This document shows positions 36,747 through 47,828 of a stretch of 64,000 nucleotides of DNA, piece by piece. Numbering within the stretch: position 1 is the stretch's first letter; each line of letters opens with the position of its first letter. Source of the DNA: Daphnia pulex (taxonomy: Eukaryota > Arthropoda > Branchiopoda > Diplostraca > Daphniidae); assembly GCF_021134715.1 (NCBI RefSeq), contig NC_060027.1, forward strand, positions 248,001 through 312,000, given 5' to 3'. The translations under genes and the position numbers were made by a program. The notes under the pieces were generated by a model. The model was not told the DNA's origin. It saw only the letters and a program-made list of their open reading frames with translations, and did not search any database.

Positions 36747-36754
36747 TATAAAAG
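36747..36754 (+). promoter_or_regulatory. TATA box of the haemoglobin relic
   Basis: TATAAAAG stands at the expected place in front of the relic's first exon. The only nearby ATG (36765) would fall about at or before the transcription start. Confidence 0.6.
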
Positions 36755-36780
36755 TCAACTGGAAATGTTAGAGAACTTCT

Positions 36781-37132
36781 CTAACATCGCCACTCTAACG
36801 GTCGCCAGCGTGGTAAGTCCCAATTTATTCGCTCATACAATTACATTTGATGTTCATTAGTTTGAAATATTTTTTCTCAGTCTGCAACCACCACGACCAC
36901 CGTCACCACTTCCGTCACCACCGTCTCGGCCGATGATGACAGCGAGGGTGGAATCTCGTTGAGCGCTCACGACCGCAGCGTCATCCGCAAGACCTGGGAC
37001 CAGGCCATATGGAGAGACGGAGATGTTCCTCCTCAGATTCTTTTCCGCTTCATCAAGGCCCATTCCGAATACCAGAAGATGTTCAGCAAGTTCGCCAGCG
37101 ACCCCCAAAACGAATTGTTGACGAACTTATAG
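36781..37132 (+). pseudogene. Truncated Daphnia-type haemoglobin
   Basis: A leader-like exon (ending 36812, GTAAGT donor) and an exon 36881-37132 encode ATTTTTVTTSVTTVSADDDS, then LSAHDRSVIRKTWDQA, QILFRFIKAHPEYQKMFSKF and a stop after NELLTNL. The Thr-rich stretch and the globin A-C/D helix region match Daphnia extracellular two-domain haemoglobins, which run to about 350 residues. Here only about 80 residues remain, about half of one globin domain, with neither haem-binding histidine region. The first exon has no usable in-frame ATG downstream of the expected transcription start. The haem region, second domain and start are missing, so this is a dead fragment, although its TATA box and splice sites persist. 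Confidence 0.85.
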
Positions 37133-37426
37133 AAATCACCAAATTTGGAAAGCCATCCGCTCACCAAAGAGGCGAAATGCACGGACGAAGAAATCAAGGA
37201 GATATTACATAATCTTAACTCTGAAGTCGCTGCTGTCGTCGATGAACCCACCACCGCCTCAAAGTGGAAGAATCACTGCGCTGCTATGCTTCATTTCAGC
37301 TGCTTCTTTTGGTCGGTGGCCTCGTCCATTCCGACTGGCGGATTACGCCCGTTCTCTTGATCTGATGGAGTAATATTAATTGTTCAGATTTTGAACAGCG
37401 CTGTAGTAACTCTCACTTTTACAGAT
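37133..37426. other. Unexplained coding-like stretch
   Basis: An open frame 37145-37360 (ESHPLTKEAKCTDEEIKEIL, later SKWKNHCAAMLHFSCFFW) follows the haemoglobin stop directly. It matches neither globin nor the transporter behind it. It may be a scrap of a third gene brought in at a recombination point. Confidence 0.35.
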
Positions 37427-38041
37427 ATTACATCATCATGCTGAGCACCATGGGGGACAGGAGATCTCATATATGCCGTTTAGTTATAGGGCCGCTCATC
37501 ACCGTTTGGAAATTAGACGTCACGAAATTGTACGCCATCTCGCAGATTGCCTGCGCCATAACAATTGCTTCCTTTCCAACCGTGGTGAACTGCGTCCAGG
37601 TGATTATCCAAGGTTTCTTATTCAGCGTGACTTTTGGCTGTCAGTGTTTGTTTCTCGATAATTTAATACGATGGTCCAATGAATCCGCTTGCGATTTCGT
37701 CCCACTCAATTTAATGGTCCTATTTTTAGCTCTCGTTCCGCGTGCGCTTTTCGGAAGTGAAAATTTGAATCGAATCTTCGGCGTCTCTATGTTTTTCGGA
37801 GGGATTGGCATTCTTATTGGTCCACCGATCGTAAGTATTTGTTTATTCTTTTATTTGAAATAATTGTTTCATTCTTTTTCGTAATTATTAGGCAGGACTT
37901 ATTGTGGATATCACGCCAGGTCGCTCTTATTGGTTGGCCTTTGTCTTCGCTTCTGTTATGGAACTTTTATCGGCAATCGCCACAATAGGCGCGCGCTGTT
38001 CTTCGCTAATCCAAAATGAAGTCTTTCCAAAAATTGAATAA
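37427..38041 (+). pseudogene. SLC16/MCT-like transporter, C-terminal half only
   Basis: Two exon-like pieces (37427-37830 and 37892-38041, GTAAGT donor, TTATTAG acceptor) read in phase to a TAA stop. They give a hydrophobic chain with CRLVIGPLI, a SENLNRIFGVSMFFGGIGIL segment and IGPPIAGLIVDITPG. This is the pattern of the second six-helix bundle of monocarboxylate-transporter-like MFS proteins (family: ENLTSAFGLLLLFQGIGxLIGPPIAG). No first-half helices or PDGGWGW signature are found upstream; the haemoglobin relic is there instead. It is therefore a partial gene, probably not functional, unless a short form is used. Confidence 0.7.
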
Positions 38042-39118
38042 TTTCTGGTTTGTTGAAATTAAGTGAGATTTATTTGTTTCCTTGGTTAATTGGACATTCT
38101 CCACATGTTATGGACAATTACAGATTTTTTTCAAAAATAGATTCATACTTTCACCTGCTGAAGATAAAAACGAAACCTCATTTTATAGGAAGTTTCTTAT
38201 ACATCCACTGATCTTTTCCTTTTCTAATGTAGCAACTACAGTTTCTAAAAAGAATAGACTTGCTTTCGATTTCATTTTAATTACCAATCCCATGTTTGAG
38301 ATTCGCAAATGGATTGTTAATGAAAAATTGGACTCTCGCGATCTTGATTGAAAAATGAAATTGATAATTGAAGGCGAAGGCCAGCGACGTTAGGCAAGAC
38401 TGAATTAAATGTAGACAGTAATGGGGTTACTACTTGTTAACAGTTTTTCTAATGTTAACAACTGGGAAATTCTTCGACCTCATTTCTAGGATTTCGATCA
38501 CACACACAAGAAAAAAAAGGGAAAACAGATGTGTCTGCATTCGCCAGACCGTGTGTGCATGTAAGTCATTATGTTGTCTTACATCATGGTTGATTACAAA
38601 TTCTTACATTGGTTGATTACAAATTTAATGGCCTAGATCAATGCACCGTAGTATATACACCTGGGCGGGAAAATGTCGAGTATATAAAGCCTTTCGAATA
38701 TGAAGCCTCACGTTTCGTTGTTACGTTAAAACTGGAGCGTGAAAACACGCGGGAGGTAGTAAGATTTACATTTTGAAAATGGACGCGAACAAAGGGTAGA
38801 TGCTCATTTTTTTTCAATTATTTCGTTGCGAATATTATTTGCAATTTGCATTTTGCATTTAGATGTCAGCGAATTTTGTTTTTTTGGTTCGTATCTTAAT
38901 TTTGCGCTCGACAATTTTTTAAATCTGGCAATAGTGCATCTCGTAAAAATAATGCAACCGATTTTTCGCGCCCAGCATTTTATAGGGTAGGCAGGCTAAT
39001 AACAGAGAAAAATAATATTCAGAAATTGTTTTCGTTGACTGTTTTGATGGTTTTCGGTGCCATTTTGTACTTTTGAGGTCTTTCAGATTAGTCGATTTAG
39101 ATAATTGTTTTCCTTAAT
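38042..39118. other. Intergenic with an isolated promoter-like block
   Basis: TATATAAAG near 38682-38690 is followed by a short ATG frame (MDANKG, from 38780) ending at GGTAGAT. No following exon was found. It may be the promoter and leader of the LRR gene behind it, whose first coding exon is preceded by a TTTCAG acceptor (39086), or a relic. Confidence 0.4.
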
Positions 39119-40993
39119 ATGCCTCAGCCGAAATGGTACCACAAATCTCTGGCAGAATTGTGTATGAACAGTATCGTCGATAACAAGGAGAAATGGACGG
39201 CATCGCGTGGTTCAGTGCAAGTTTCCAGCCTCTTTAAGCTTCTGCGTGAGTGTCTTTTCTTTGCAATAATTGTGTGCTTTTATTTGATTATGCCATTTTG
39301 ACCACACAGCTTCACATTGTCTGGACAACATAACTGAATGTCTCTTGAAAGACCATAGACTACGAAAAAGTCAATGGTCGAAAGACTACGCTATAACAGA
39401 GGACATGTTGGATTTATTACTTTTAAGCCCACACAGGAAAGTTCTGGATTTATCACAAGATTATCAGGGCACTGGACATGATCTACAAAGAAATTTACGC
39501 ATCTTTCGTCTGGCATCTGTCAATTGTTTGGTATTAACAAGACCAATAGTTAATTCTGCATTATAATAGTAGTAAATTTATGCATAACTCTTTTCAATTA
39601 CAGCAACTCACCACACTGAAGATCAATGATGGCGGTTATTATTTTCCTTTTTCCGATTCAAACAGAAATTTTGAAGTAGAGGAGACTTTCGCTTGTATTT
39701 TGCAGCTTTTCGAACACCTGCAGATCCTTGATTTATCTGGCACAATTTATGGTGCAAGAAGCATGCTCAAACTTGGATCAACCAATAAACCAAAAATAAG
39801 GTAGGGTCTACTTTAATAATGAAGTAAATTTACTGTATTCTGATTGTATTACGCTTTGTATTTTCTCCTCTAGGGAGTTGCTAGTTGATGGCTGCCCTGG
39901 TGTGACCGATACAGTAGTTGAAGTGTTCTGCAAAGGTCAAAGTTCCCTTCATACACTATCAATTCTAAAAACGGAAGTGACTCCTATCGGAATTCAAATT
40001 GCTATCAAACATTTGCCAGAGCTGAAAGAAATACGTTGCTACAATAAGTCTGATGTCCTCAAAGCTTTTCGTAGAATTCGTAAAGAAGAATCCAGAGAAT
40101 CAAAAAAATATTCCTTGATTAAGTTGAATATGGAGAACGTGGTGTTGACTCCACCACATAAAGTCCCCTATAAAAAAGGCAGCGTTTCATTGATGGTTGA
40201 CATGTGTCCGTTGATCGTCGAAGTTTTATTGTTTGTTAGCGACGAAGAATTTACGAATGAGGAGTTATTAGGTGAGCAAAATCTGAAGTAATGGTATTCA
40301 TATGTGTAAGAAATAAAATGCAATTTTATTTCAGATTTTCGACAACTTCAACAACTCAAAAATCTCGGAATTAGAAGATCCCTCGTGTCGTCGTTCTCTA
40401 TTCGTGGTGGAGTAATTCCTCTTCTACAAGCTCGTGGCCCTAAACTTGAAGAGTTAGCTTTGTTGATGGAAGTAACGAGTGAAGAAGTCTGTACCATCAT
40501 CGAGTGCTGCCCGAACATTCGCCTTTTGCGACTTGTTATAAAAAGTTCCGATCTGGATACTCCCGAACCGGTGGTAGATGATCGCGTCCACTCTTCTCTT
40601 TGTTCCCCAAAACAAGTAATTCCGTTAAGGATGCTGGAAACCATCTCTCTGAACTCTAACCTTCCTTTTTATCACAATGCTATCTTCGTTATTTCACGCA
40701 AATTGTTGCTATTCCTTTTGTCTTCCCCTGCTCTTAAAGAGATTTTCATAGAAAAATGTTTTACTCTTGATGACCAGATGATTGAGGAAGCTTGCACTAA
40801 AAACAGTTTCAAGTATTTGAAGTTGATAATGTTTCACGGTTGTTCTAATGTGAGCCAGAAAGGCATCGATTTTTTCCTGAATGAAACGAATCCTTTGGAC
40901 ACAATTTCTGTACAAAACTGTGGAAATGTGAACTTTGATCGGTTGAAAATGATGGTAGAACAGAAGCACTGGCATCTCCAGTGTGAAGATTAA
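39119..40993 (+). CDS. Leucine-rich-repeat protein (F-box-LRR/AMN1-like)
   Basis: Five coding exons (39119-39245, 39310-39530, 39604-39800, 39874-40271, 40335-40993) give 533 residues in phase. The start MPQPKWYHKSLAELCMNSIV is followed by degenerate LRR units: LQILDLSGTIYGA, RELLVDGCPGVTDTVVEVFC, PALKEIFIEKCFTLDDQMIE, LKLIMFHGCSNVSQKGIDFF, and LDTISVQNCGNVNFDRL. These C-x-x-V/L-type repeats are those of F-box/AMN1 proteins, but I see no F-box. Proteins with this opening are a family expanded in Daphnia-like genomes (recollection, not checked). Probable protein-protein adaptor, possibly in ubiquitin ligase complexes. No signal peptide. Confidence 0.8.
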
Positions 40994-41477
40994 GAGGTGA
41001 TTGCAGTAAGACAATGCGATCCAATGTTTTTTTTTTAACTTTCGTCGTTTTGTCCTGCCCAACACTTATTTCCTTTTGTTTATGCTGTATGCTTTCATAA
41101 AATCCTCACCTGGAACTCTCATACGATTCTTTATCTGGTGTACACGAGTCAAGGTTAAATAGTCACGGAATTCAATGTGTCTGTTTCATTTTACAATTGA
41201 ACTTCATTCCACACCTTAATGGGTGTAAATTTAAATAAGCCTTACACTACATTTATTCAATTAGGACATGATTTTCAATTACTTTTAAGTTCGCCTTAAT
41301 GTTCCTTGAAGTAATTAGGACATTAAACTAATTGCTCTTTTTTCTAAGTGATTCTAAGTTCGTATGTTATTTAGCACATGATTTTCATTAATTTGTTGTA
41401 AGTTCGCTGAAATGTCCGTTGTAATTTGGTCAAACTAGATTTCTCTTCCTTCAAGCTGAGAAATATTGGCGTCGTTC
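40994..41477. other. Intergenic with an imperfect direct repeat
   Basis: Two imperfect copies of an AT-rich block (about 41262-41330 and 41370-41430). Each contains A(G/C)ACATGATTTTCA followed by TAAGTTCGC and ATGTCC/ATGTTCC. No gene seen. Confidence 0.45.
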
Positions 41478-42650
41478 TCAGGTGATCCAACTTTGACAGT
41501 TCGACTGGGCTCTGTTGGTGCTGGACTGGTGAAGGTATTCGTTGCTACTGGTGTTTCGTTTGATGCTGGAAAGGTAGGAAAACAAATTTAACTTTTTATG
41601 ATTCAAAATGGTCGTTTGCGGCTGTGTCGAATATCTGATGAGGTTAGAAGTAGCTTCAGGAGTAGTTGGTGGTTGTTCGGTTGTTGACAGATCGGTGGTC
41701 ATTGCTTGGCCTGCCAGTTGTTGGAATATATTTAGCTGTTATTGTCCTATGTATTAGTTGAGAAATGATTTCATTGTTAAGTATTTCCCTGTTTATGGTA
41801 TTGCGGTTTGGGTCTTTTGAATAGTAATGTTGATTGTAGGGAGCTGTTAACTTTAATGATGAAGCAGTAGAATTTTTACGAAGGTAAGCAGATTTCAGAG
41901 CCAGCCACGGATTTTTAGTCGTCATTTCTAGGAAATGTTTCACGTTATCGGGTTCGTTATCATGTGGATAAATTTCAAACGATGATGATGAATAATGGTC
42001 GTCAGTTTGCTCAGGAGATTTCAGAATAACCCATGGAATGTCTTGATATAGTCGTTGAAACAAGTTGTGGGTGGGCGAACGGTCGTCGATGATGGCCGCT
42101 GACTTGTTTTTTCTGTTGACGAAGGGATATAGGTGACTGAATCCGACGAATATGATGGATGGCTGGATTCGGGGGATTGCGAGATTAGCCAAGATTCGTT
42201 TTCAGGATTATTGTCATTAGAAACAGCTAGTTGTTTAGTTGGTGCTGTGCTAGTTGAAGTAGTTTATGGTACTTTTGTAACGGGAATTTGATGTTTGAAA
42301 CAATGGCTGGGCTTGATGATTATTCTAGGCCCTTTTCCGGCTTCAAAATCTTCCATTTGTCGATTTATCCGTCGTCAACTGAATCTGACGTTATCCTTTC
42401 TGACTCCAATCGTCTTGTCATTCACACATTCACCTGATTTTTTGAATATTTACTTTTGTATTGTTCACCCAATTTTGAAAGTTGTATTACCTTGAAGGGT
42501 AAATGACAAGCCCTCAGGGTTTCCGTCGCCGATTCCTGTATTATCCATAATAATGGTCACATCTTTTGGTTGGTGGTTGTTACTGGAAAGGCGGAACGTC
42601 GTCAATGCGCCCGCAAATTCTACATTTCGCAAGTACAGATTTAACGGGAT
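41478..42650 (-). pseudogene. Ser/Thr-rich PW(V/L)ILK-repeat protein, copy B (broken)
   Basis: A 178-codon (-) frame (42192-41656) carries QDIPWVILKSPEQTDDHYSS and KNPWLALKSAYLRKN, separated by about 40 residues. A further unit, ESWLISQSPESSHPSYSSDS (about 42140-42225), is in another frame. Upstream (about 42640-42480) lies a diverged copy of the LRLCGRIGTVPPF region of copy A, interrupted by a stop after PPFQ. Parts of one gene are thus spread over frames, which fits a decayed duplicate of copy A at 43398-44681. The repeats may be an extracellular mucin-like stalk. Family not recognised. Confidence 0.55.
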
Positions 42651-43397
42651 TGTTATTAGATCAATTTCATTGTAACCGAATCTAAATTTCTTGTTTTCTT
42701 TTGTTTTTTATTAGAGAAAAAAAAGTTCTCACAAATCTGGCAAAACCGCACCTGGAAAAACCACGTCAATTATCTTTTCGCGTTTTTGAATAAGGGGAGA
42801 GGAAATGATGCCCATTCATCGTTCGTGCTTTCATGGTGTCAAGTTTCTTAATCAGCGAGATCATCTGTCAAATTTGGTAATGATGACTAAAACAAATTAT
42901 TGTATACTGCGACATGAATAATAACATTCTGCCTGGTTTATTTTTAGTTGGTGTAATTTTGCATGGGCGGTGTCGTTGTTGGCATGCACGAATGAGTTGC
43001 CAAGCAAGTTGCCTACTTATTTCACTGTTACGTCTCATAGAGTCTTGGTATCCTCTATTTAGTAAGTCAATTACATTTTATTCCTTATACTAGTGCGCGT
43101 TATTCCCATGGAATGGACGTTTTAGAAAATTTTTTGTTATGGTTAAGGTTTCACAGATTTATTTATCAACCACAAAATGAGAGATAGATGGTAGCATAAC
43201 ATTTATTTAGGTCTAATAATTTATAACTGAGTAATGGCTGCTGTCAATAAGCCTAATGCTTATCAGACATACTATATGTTATGTTTCATTCTGTTTCTGT
43301 TATTTCTGCTGGATTATTTCCGCTTCCCTTTTGATTTCTTCCAATTGATGCGACGTGATGTCAGAAATGGCTTCGTCGATAATCACGTCATCGTTAA
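42651..43397. other. Spacer between paralogues
   Basis: AT-rich sequence between copies B and A; no coding signal recognised. Confidence 0.4.
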
Positions 43398-44681
43398 TCA
43401 CAATTGGCCGTATACCCCGTTTGTGGCCGCCTTTGAATTACTGTTGGGTACATTAAGAACCGGACTTTTGGTTGTGAGTGACACCTTAGTGCCTGATTTC
43501 CGGGTCGGGGTAGTCGATTGTTGTTTAGTTTCTTGACGAACGGTGGGGGAAGTAGGGCGAACTGTAGAAACACGAGTGGACGAAGGAACAGCAGATTTAG
43601 TTGCTGGTTTCTTGGCTGCAGTGCTGGGAAGAACGGTGGTCGATGAGAAGCGAGTCGTATGTCGTTCACTAACGGGAGATTTTAGAATGACCCATGGAAT
43701 AGGGGAAGTAACGTGCGGGGTGACGTGAAGAATCTTTGGGAGATTATTCACAGGACTTGTTGACGAGTGAATCGCTGCTGGAGCTACAATCTTATTGCTA
43801 ATGACATTTGGAACTTTGTTTGACGAAGAAGATATCCTCGTGTCGGACAGCGGCTTCAGGATGAGCCAGGGAGTGTCTGATTGATCTTTTAAATGGTTTG
43901 ACGTCGTTTTATTGAATAAGTTTTGAGTGTTTGGCAGGATCGAGCTGATGGTGGTGGAACCAAAGATCCCAGGTGTGATTAATCTCGGTCCATCTCCTTT
44001 AACAGATTCTTCCCTCAATCGATTCACCCATCGAGTAGTGGACCAATAATTTTCAATATCGACGTCAATCTTCTTGAGATCCGGCCTGATTTGAATACAT
44101 TCGCCTAGAATTCACCATAGAGACACAGAATCAGGTATACAACATTCAATTGATTCATCTAATTATCTTTAAATGCCATTTTACTTTGAAGGCTGAAAGA
44201 CAAACTCTCGGAACGGCCGTCATTTAATCCAATGTGTTTTCCATGACGATGGAAACATCTTTCAGTTTTTGGTCGTCCACGTACCACTGGAAGGGCGGAA
44301 CTGTTCCGATCCGGCCGCAAAGTCTTAACACAAAAAAGTGATAGTAATTCAAGGAAATATAATTTTACAAAGAATCAAGTACTTTGCTTCCTTCATTATA
44401 GGTGTCACGGACTCTCGGTGTAGTATCCCTTTGTACAGCCATCCACATCGGCCAATCGACTCCGGACATCCACTCTCATTGTGACTGAGTACGACGGCAG
44501 AGCGGACTCACCTGTGAATGTAATTTATTAAATTATTAAAGCCGTTATAAAAGTTTTATTTATACTTTGACATTCCAGATGTACAGACAAGAGGATAATT
44601 CCGCCCGGTGAAGAAATGCGACGATTCGTGGAACGAGAGTCGATCGAATATCAAAGGGACATGGATTGTTCCTCCGCACGT
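43398..44681 (-). pseudogene. Ser/Thr-rich PW(V/L)ILK-repeat protein, copy A (probably broken)
   Basis: Coding-like pieces in (-) order: 44681-44566 (GGTIHVPLIFDRLSFHESSH, FFTGRNYPLVCTSG), 44513-44400 (ESALPSYSVTMRVDVRSRLA, GCTKGYY), 44326-44230 (LCGRIGTVPPFQWYVDDQKL), then 44107-43398. The last is an open frame of about 235 codons with SDTPWLILKPLSD and SPIPWVILKSPVSERHT, then a Thr/Ser/Lys/Pro tail. The third piece is cut by a stop after MENTLD, with its natural continuation (LNDGRSESLSFSLQ) in the next frame. The first and second pieces are out of phase as I join them. The pieces look like a conserved extracellular domain plus a mucin-like tail. It is more intact than copy B but seems damaged. 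Confidence 0.5.
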
Positions 44682-46426
44682 ATCTGTTTTTCAAATTTGG
44701 ATTATTTACTAACCCCTTTTTATATTCAAATGTAGACAAACCAAAAAATAGGCTAACGATGGCCTATTTTAATATCAGTCCATCGACCAGCCAAATTAAT
44801 ATAGCCACGATTTTATGTCAGAAACTGAGTTCAACAATTTCGAATACCAATATTTTTGCGCGCGTGTAATGATGAATTATTGGTTGAAAGTTGAATTTTT
44901 TAATTTTCCCGTTCCGGCTCAACACGAAATTGGCGTTTCCTATCCTATCCTAGTAGGTTTTTCTTTTAGGTTAAATCTTCTTTTTACCGTTATGAGTAAA
45001 AACTGTACTCAACTCTGAAGCGACGAGTAGGTGGCACTAAACATTCTTCTGGGGCCAGTTTCAGAAAGGTGATGCCCTTCTTCAGTACAAACTGCTTTAA
45101 AATATGCACAATCTCTTGATGCTAATTGAAATGTCTACCTTCTGGCCACAAAGTCACACCAAGAGACACAATACTCAGGAGAATGTGAATTTTGTTGCGA
45201 GTCTATTTCTCTTAAATTTTTTTTCTATGAACATGGGCGTATAGTCAGCGAGAACTCGCCTACAATACAACCAATCGTAATCGCGTAGTGTATAACAGAA
45301 GTTTGGAAAATGGTTGATTTTAGTAAACACAGCTGCTTTCGTTCCGATCCGATCTCCGTTGTTTATTTAACTTTTTAATTCGATTTGAAGGAACTTATTA
45401 CGAAAGATTCTGACAGGTAATGTCAGGTCAATTAACTTAAGAATCAAAACTCATTACTAGATGTCGCCAGTGGCGCCCTTGTTGTTCTTCCATCGTGAAA
45501 AGAGACGAAACAAATTGTTGCTAAATTTGGTAAAATTTTAAATTTATACTTGTACTTGTGATACCAAATTGAACTTCGTATTTTATGACAGTTTATCTTA
45601 CCTAGTGTCGTTATTTTATTGGTTAACTTATTTCTTCAAATTCTAGATGCATACTGTCAAGTCAAGTTGACTTAGTTAATAGCGCTCAGTCAATTTCCAT
45701 CCATTTAGATCCTTATGCTGTCAAAAGCCTGAAACTCATGTTTGAAGCACACATTTAATTAGAAATGTGTTATATTTGGTTTTCCCCGTGTGATTTTTAT
45801 TTCTTGATTGACAAAGGGGTCCCTCCCAGTAGTTTTTGTTCATATGAGCATTTTCATTTCCTCATTTTTTTTTTAGAAATGGAACCCAGGAGAACTAGAA
45901 GCTCTCTTCTTTTTCCATCTTTAAAACCTATTAGAAATGCGAGGATGGTCAAGTCTACACGTGTGCCTTCTCATGAGTTGGCCAAGCTGAAGGCCTCAAA
46001 ACCAATGCTACATTAGATGAATTTGTGAGTGATTGATTGTGATGCCACTGACGGCATTATCACCCATTATCACATCATGTTTGCTGTTCTGTTTACCCTT
46101 TCCCAGTTTTTATAGGGGAATAAAAATGTGCCATCAGTTAAGGTATTTCCCCATAACTGTTACCAGATCATTTACAATAATTTTATTCTTTCCAAAAGAT
46201 CTGCAAAGTGCAAACACTAAGGTTATAAATTTCGTTCTTTTAGTCAATGGATGGCGCTTGCTGCCGCTACTGGTCTTAAACGATGTCTTGAAATCAGTTT
46301 TGAATAATAGTTGGAATCTGGGGAATCCTCACTCATTATCGAGGTAACTTTGCAGTCAACATATGTGAGAAGTTTTAGATTCGTTACATTTTTTGCATAT
46401 CTTCATTGTTTTGTTTTTTTCAACAG
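44682..46426. other. Gene-poor stretch with one small exon-like frame
   Basis: At 45879-46016 (+) a frame after a strong TTTTTTTTAG acceptor reads MEPRRTRSSLLFPSLKPIRN and ends KASKPMLH. It is basic and unlike its surroundings. Reading the next frame from KASK gives TNATLDEF up to a GTGAGT donor, so it may be a broken first exon. No other gene recognised. Confidence 0.35.
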
Positions 46427-46895
46427 GTCGGCCAGTTTGTTCAGACAGGATGTCCTTCACGCTTGAAGGTCGCGGGAAACATTACGTGTAAAACTGTCAA
46501 TGCGGTGGTGTAGAGGTTGGTCGAGAACTGGACCTGTTGCATCATCATCAAGTAAGTTCAAAGCCATTTGGTATTCATTTTCATTTTTGTAGACCCATCC
46601 CAAGCAACGTAAACTTAAAGAAGGAAAGGCCAGTTTGCATTTCCTCCAATCTCGAAGGTCACGGAGATCATTTCGTGAAACTGGCATGCGGTGGTTTAGA
46701 GGTTGGGTGAGAATGACACGTGTTTGATGACAAGAAGGTACAAAAGCCGCAAGGCTCAGACATTCGGTATTCATTTTGATATTGGTTTTTGTAGACCCAT
46801 CCCCAGCAACGTCACCTGCAGAAGGAAAGGCCAGTTTGCATTTCAATCGAAGGTCATGGAGATCTTTACGTAAAACGTTTCGTTGTAGAGGTTGG
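46427..46895 (+). repeat. Threefold tandem repeat of an exon-like unit
   Basis: Three imperfect copies of about 190 bases, with exon-like cores at 46427-46520, 46593-46706 and 46795-46895. Each follows an AG acceptor (the last two after TTTTTGTAG) and ends at GAGGTTGG, with GTGAG next in copies 2 and 3. In the best frame they read RPVCSDR...LEGRGKHYV, KERPVCISSNLEGHGDHFVK and KERPVCISIEGHGDLYVK, all ending VEVG or EVG. Copy 1 has an in-frame stop. The likeness at protein level shows that a coding exon with its intron was tandemly copied. The block stops about 80 bases before the TATA box at 46975. Confidence 0.65.
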
Positions 46896-46974
46896 GTGAG
46901 AAAGGGACGTTTTGCATCATTATCAAAAAGGTAAAATAACCGCAAGGCTTAAGAGGAGGGGTGAGAAAAAGTCT

Positions 46975-46982
46975 TATAAAAG
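46975..46982 (+). promoter_or_regulatory. TATA box of the YYTT-repeat gene
   Basis: TATAAAAG followed 26 bases later by TCAGTCGAGCG and a leader. Decayed copies of the same box occur at 47207-47214 (TACAAAAG) and 47831-47838 (TATGAAAG) in duplicated blocks. Confidence 0.65.
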
Positions 46983-47755
46983 GCGAGAGAAAAGTCGACA
47001 GGGATCAGTCGAGCGACTATCTCCGACACGGTAACAGCTGCTCTATTTGCCATCAGCTGCATTCTTCATCGTATTATCAGTTCTCAATCATGGGTAAATT
47101 TTCTGTTGTTATATTGAGTTATGTATCAATTTCTATTGTGTTTTCTCTTTGTTAACATGCCAGATATTTATGCATATCAATTGTTCAATTATTTATTGCT
47201 TAGTCGTACAAAAGGGCAAGGAAAAGGCGAAATAATTCAGCAGCCGAGTGAGCATCTCCGACACGGTAACAGCAACTGCAGTGCCCCAATTGTCACCAAC
47301 TGCATTCTTCGTCGAATTGCTAGTTTAAATCATGGGTAAAAATTTTTACACCGAGTTGTGAATTAACTTTCTATTTGTTAACATGCCAGTTATAATGTTC
47401 AAATAATTATTTGTCTAGTTAACTATGGCGTCATGCTGCTGTTGGGTGATGCATCGTTGATGGCTGGTTCAGCCACTGCCCATTGGCGTACGGATGTCTC
47501 CTGGTAAGGCGGATATGCAACGCCGCCACCTTACTACTCAACATACGACACGACCAGTTGCTACACCGTGGCCCCCCTAGTACTGCACCAAGGCTCCAGA
47601 ATATTATATCACAACTTATGCTGCCCTGAGCTACTACACCGAATCCCCGCAGTATTTTTCTTCCCCGAGCTACACTACCAAAGGGTCGATTACTACACGG
47701 ATGCGCCAAAGTACTACACCACCAAAGCACCGTAGTACTACACAACACTACATAT
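46975..47755 (+). pseudogene. YYTT-repeat secreted protein gene, copy 1, with duplicated first exon
   Basis: Two tandem promoter/leader blocks (46973-47098 and 47205-47340) each end in ATGG with a GTAAA donor. An exon from 47419 (after GTCTAG) completes the start as MVNYGVMLLLGDASLMAGSATA, a signal peptide, then stops after SW. Beyond this, scattered frames hold traces of the expected Tyr/Thr repeats (DYYTDAPKYYTTKAP at about 47690-47732). The body has several breaks and is unlikely to make the full protein. The family, short secreted proteins with YYTT(K)AP or YYTTQGAE repeats, is inferred from copy 2. Confidence 0.55.
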
Positions 47756-47828
47756 CATGGGTAAATATTCTGTTACGTTGAGTTTTAATATGCCAAATAC
47801 TAAGTATACAAATTATTTATTGTCTAGT

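Noticed and set aside
36765-36812. MLENFSNIATLTVASV as a working signal peptide for the haemoglobin
   Set aside because: The ATG lies only 18 bases after the TATA box start, before the likely transcription start, and the segment is not hydrophobic enough.
38082-38351. 89-codon (+) frame after the transporter fragment
   Set aside because: No homology recognised, no splice or promoter signals, AT-rich composition.
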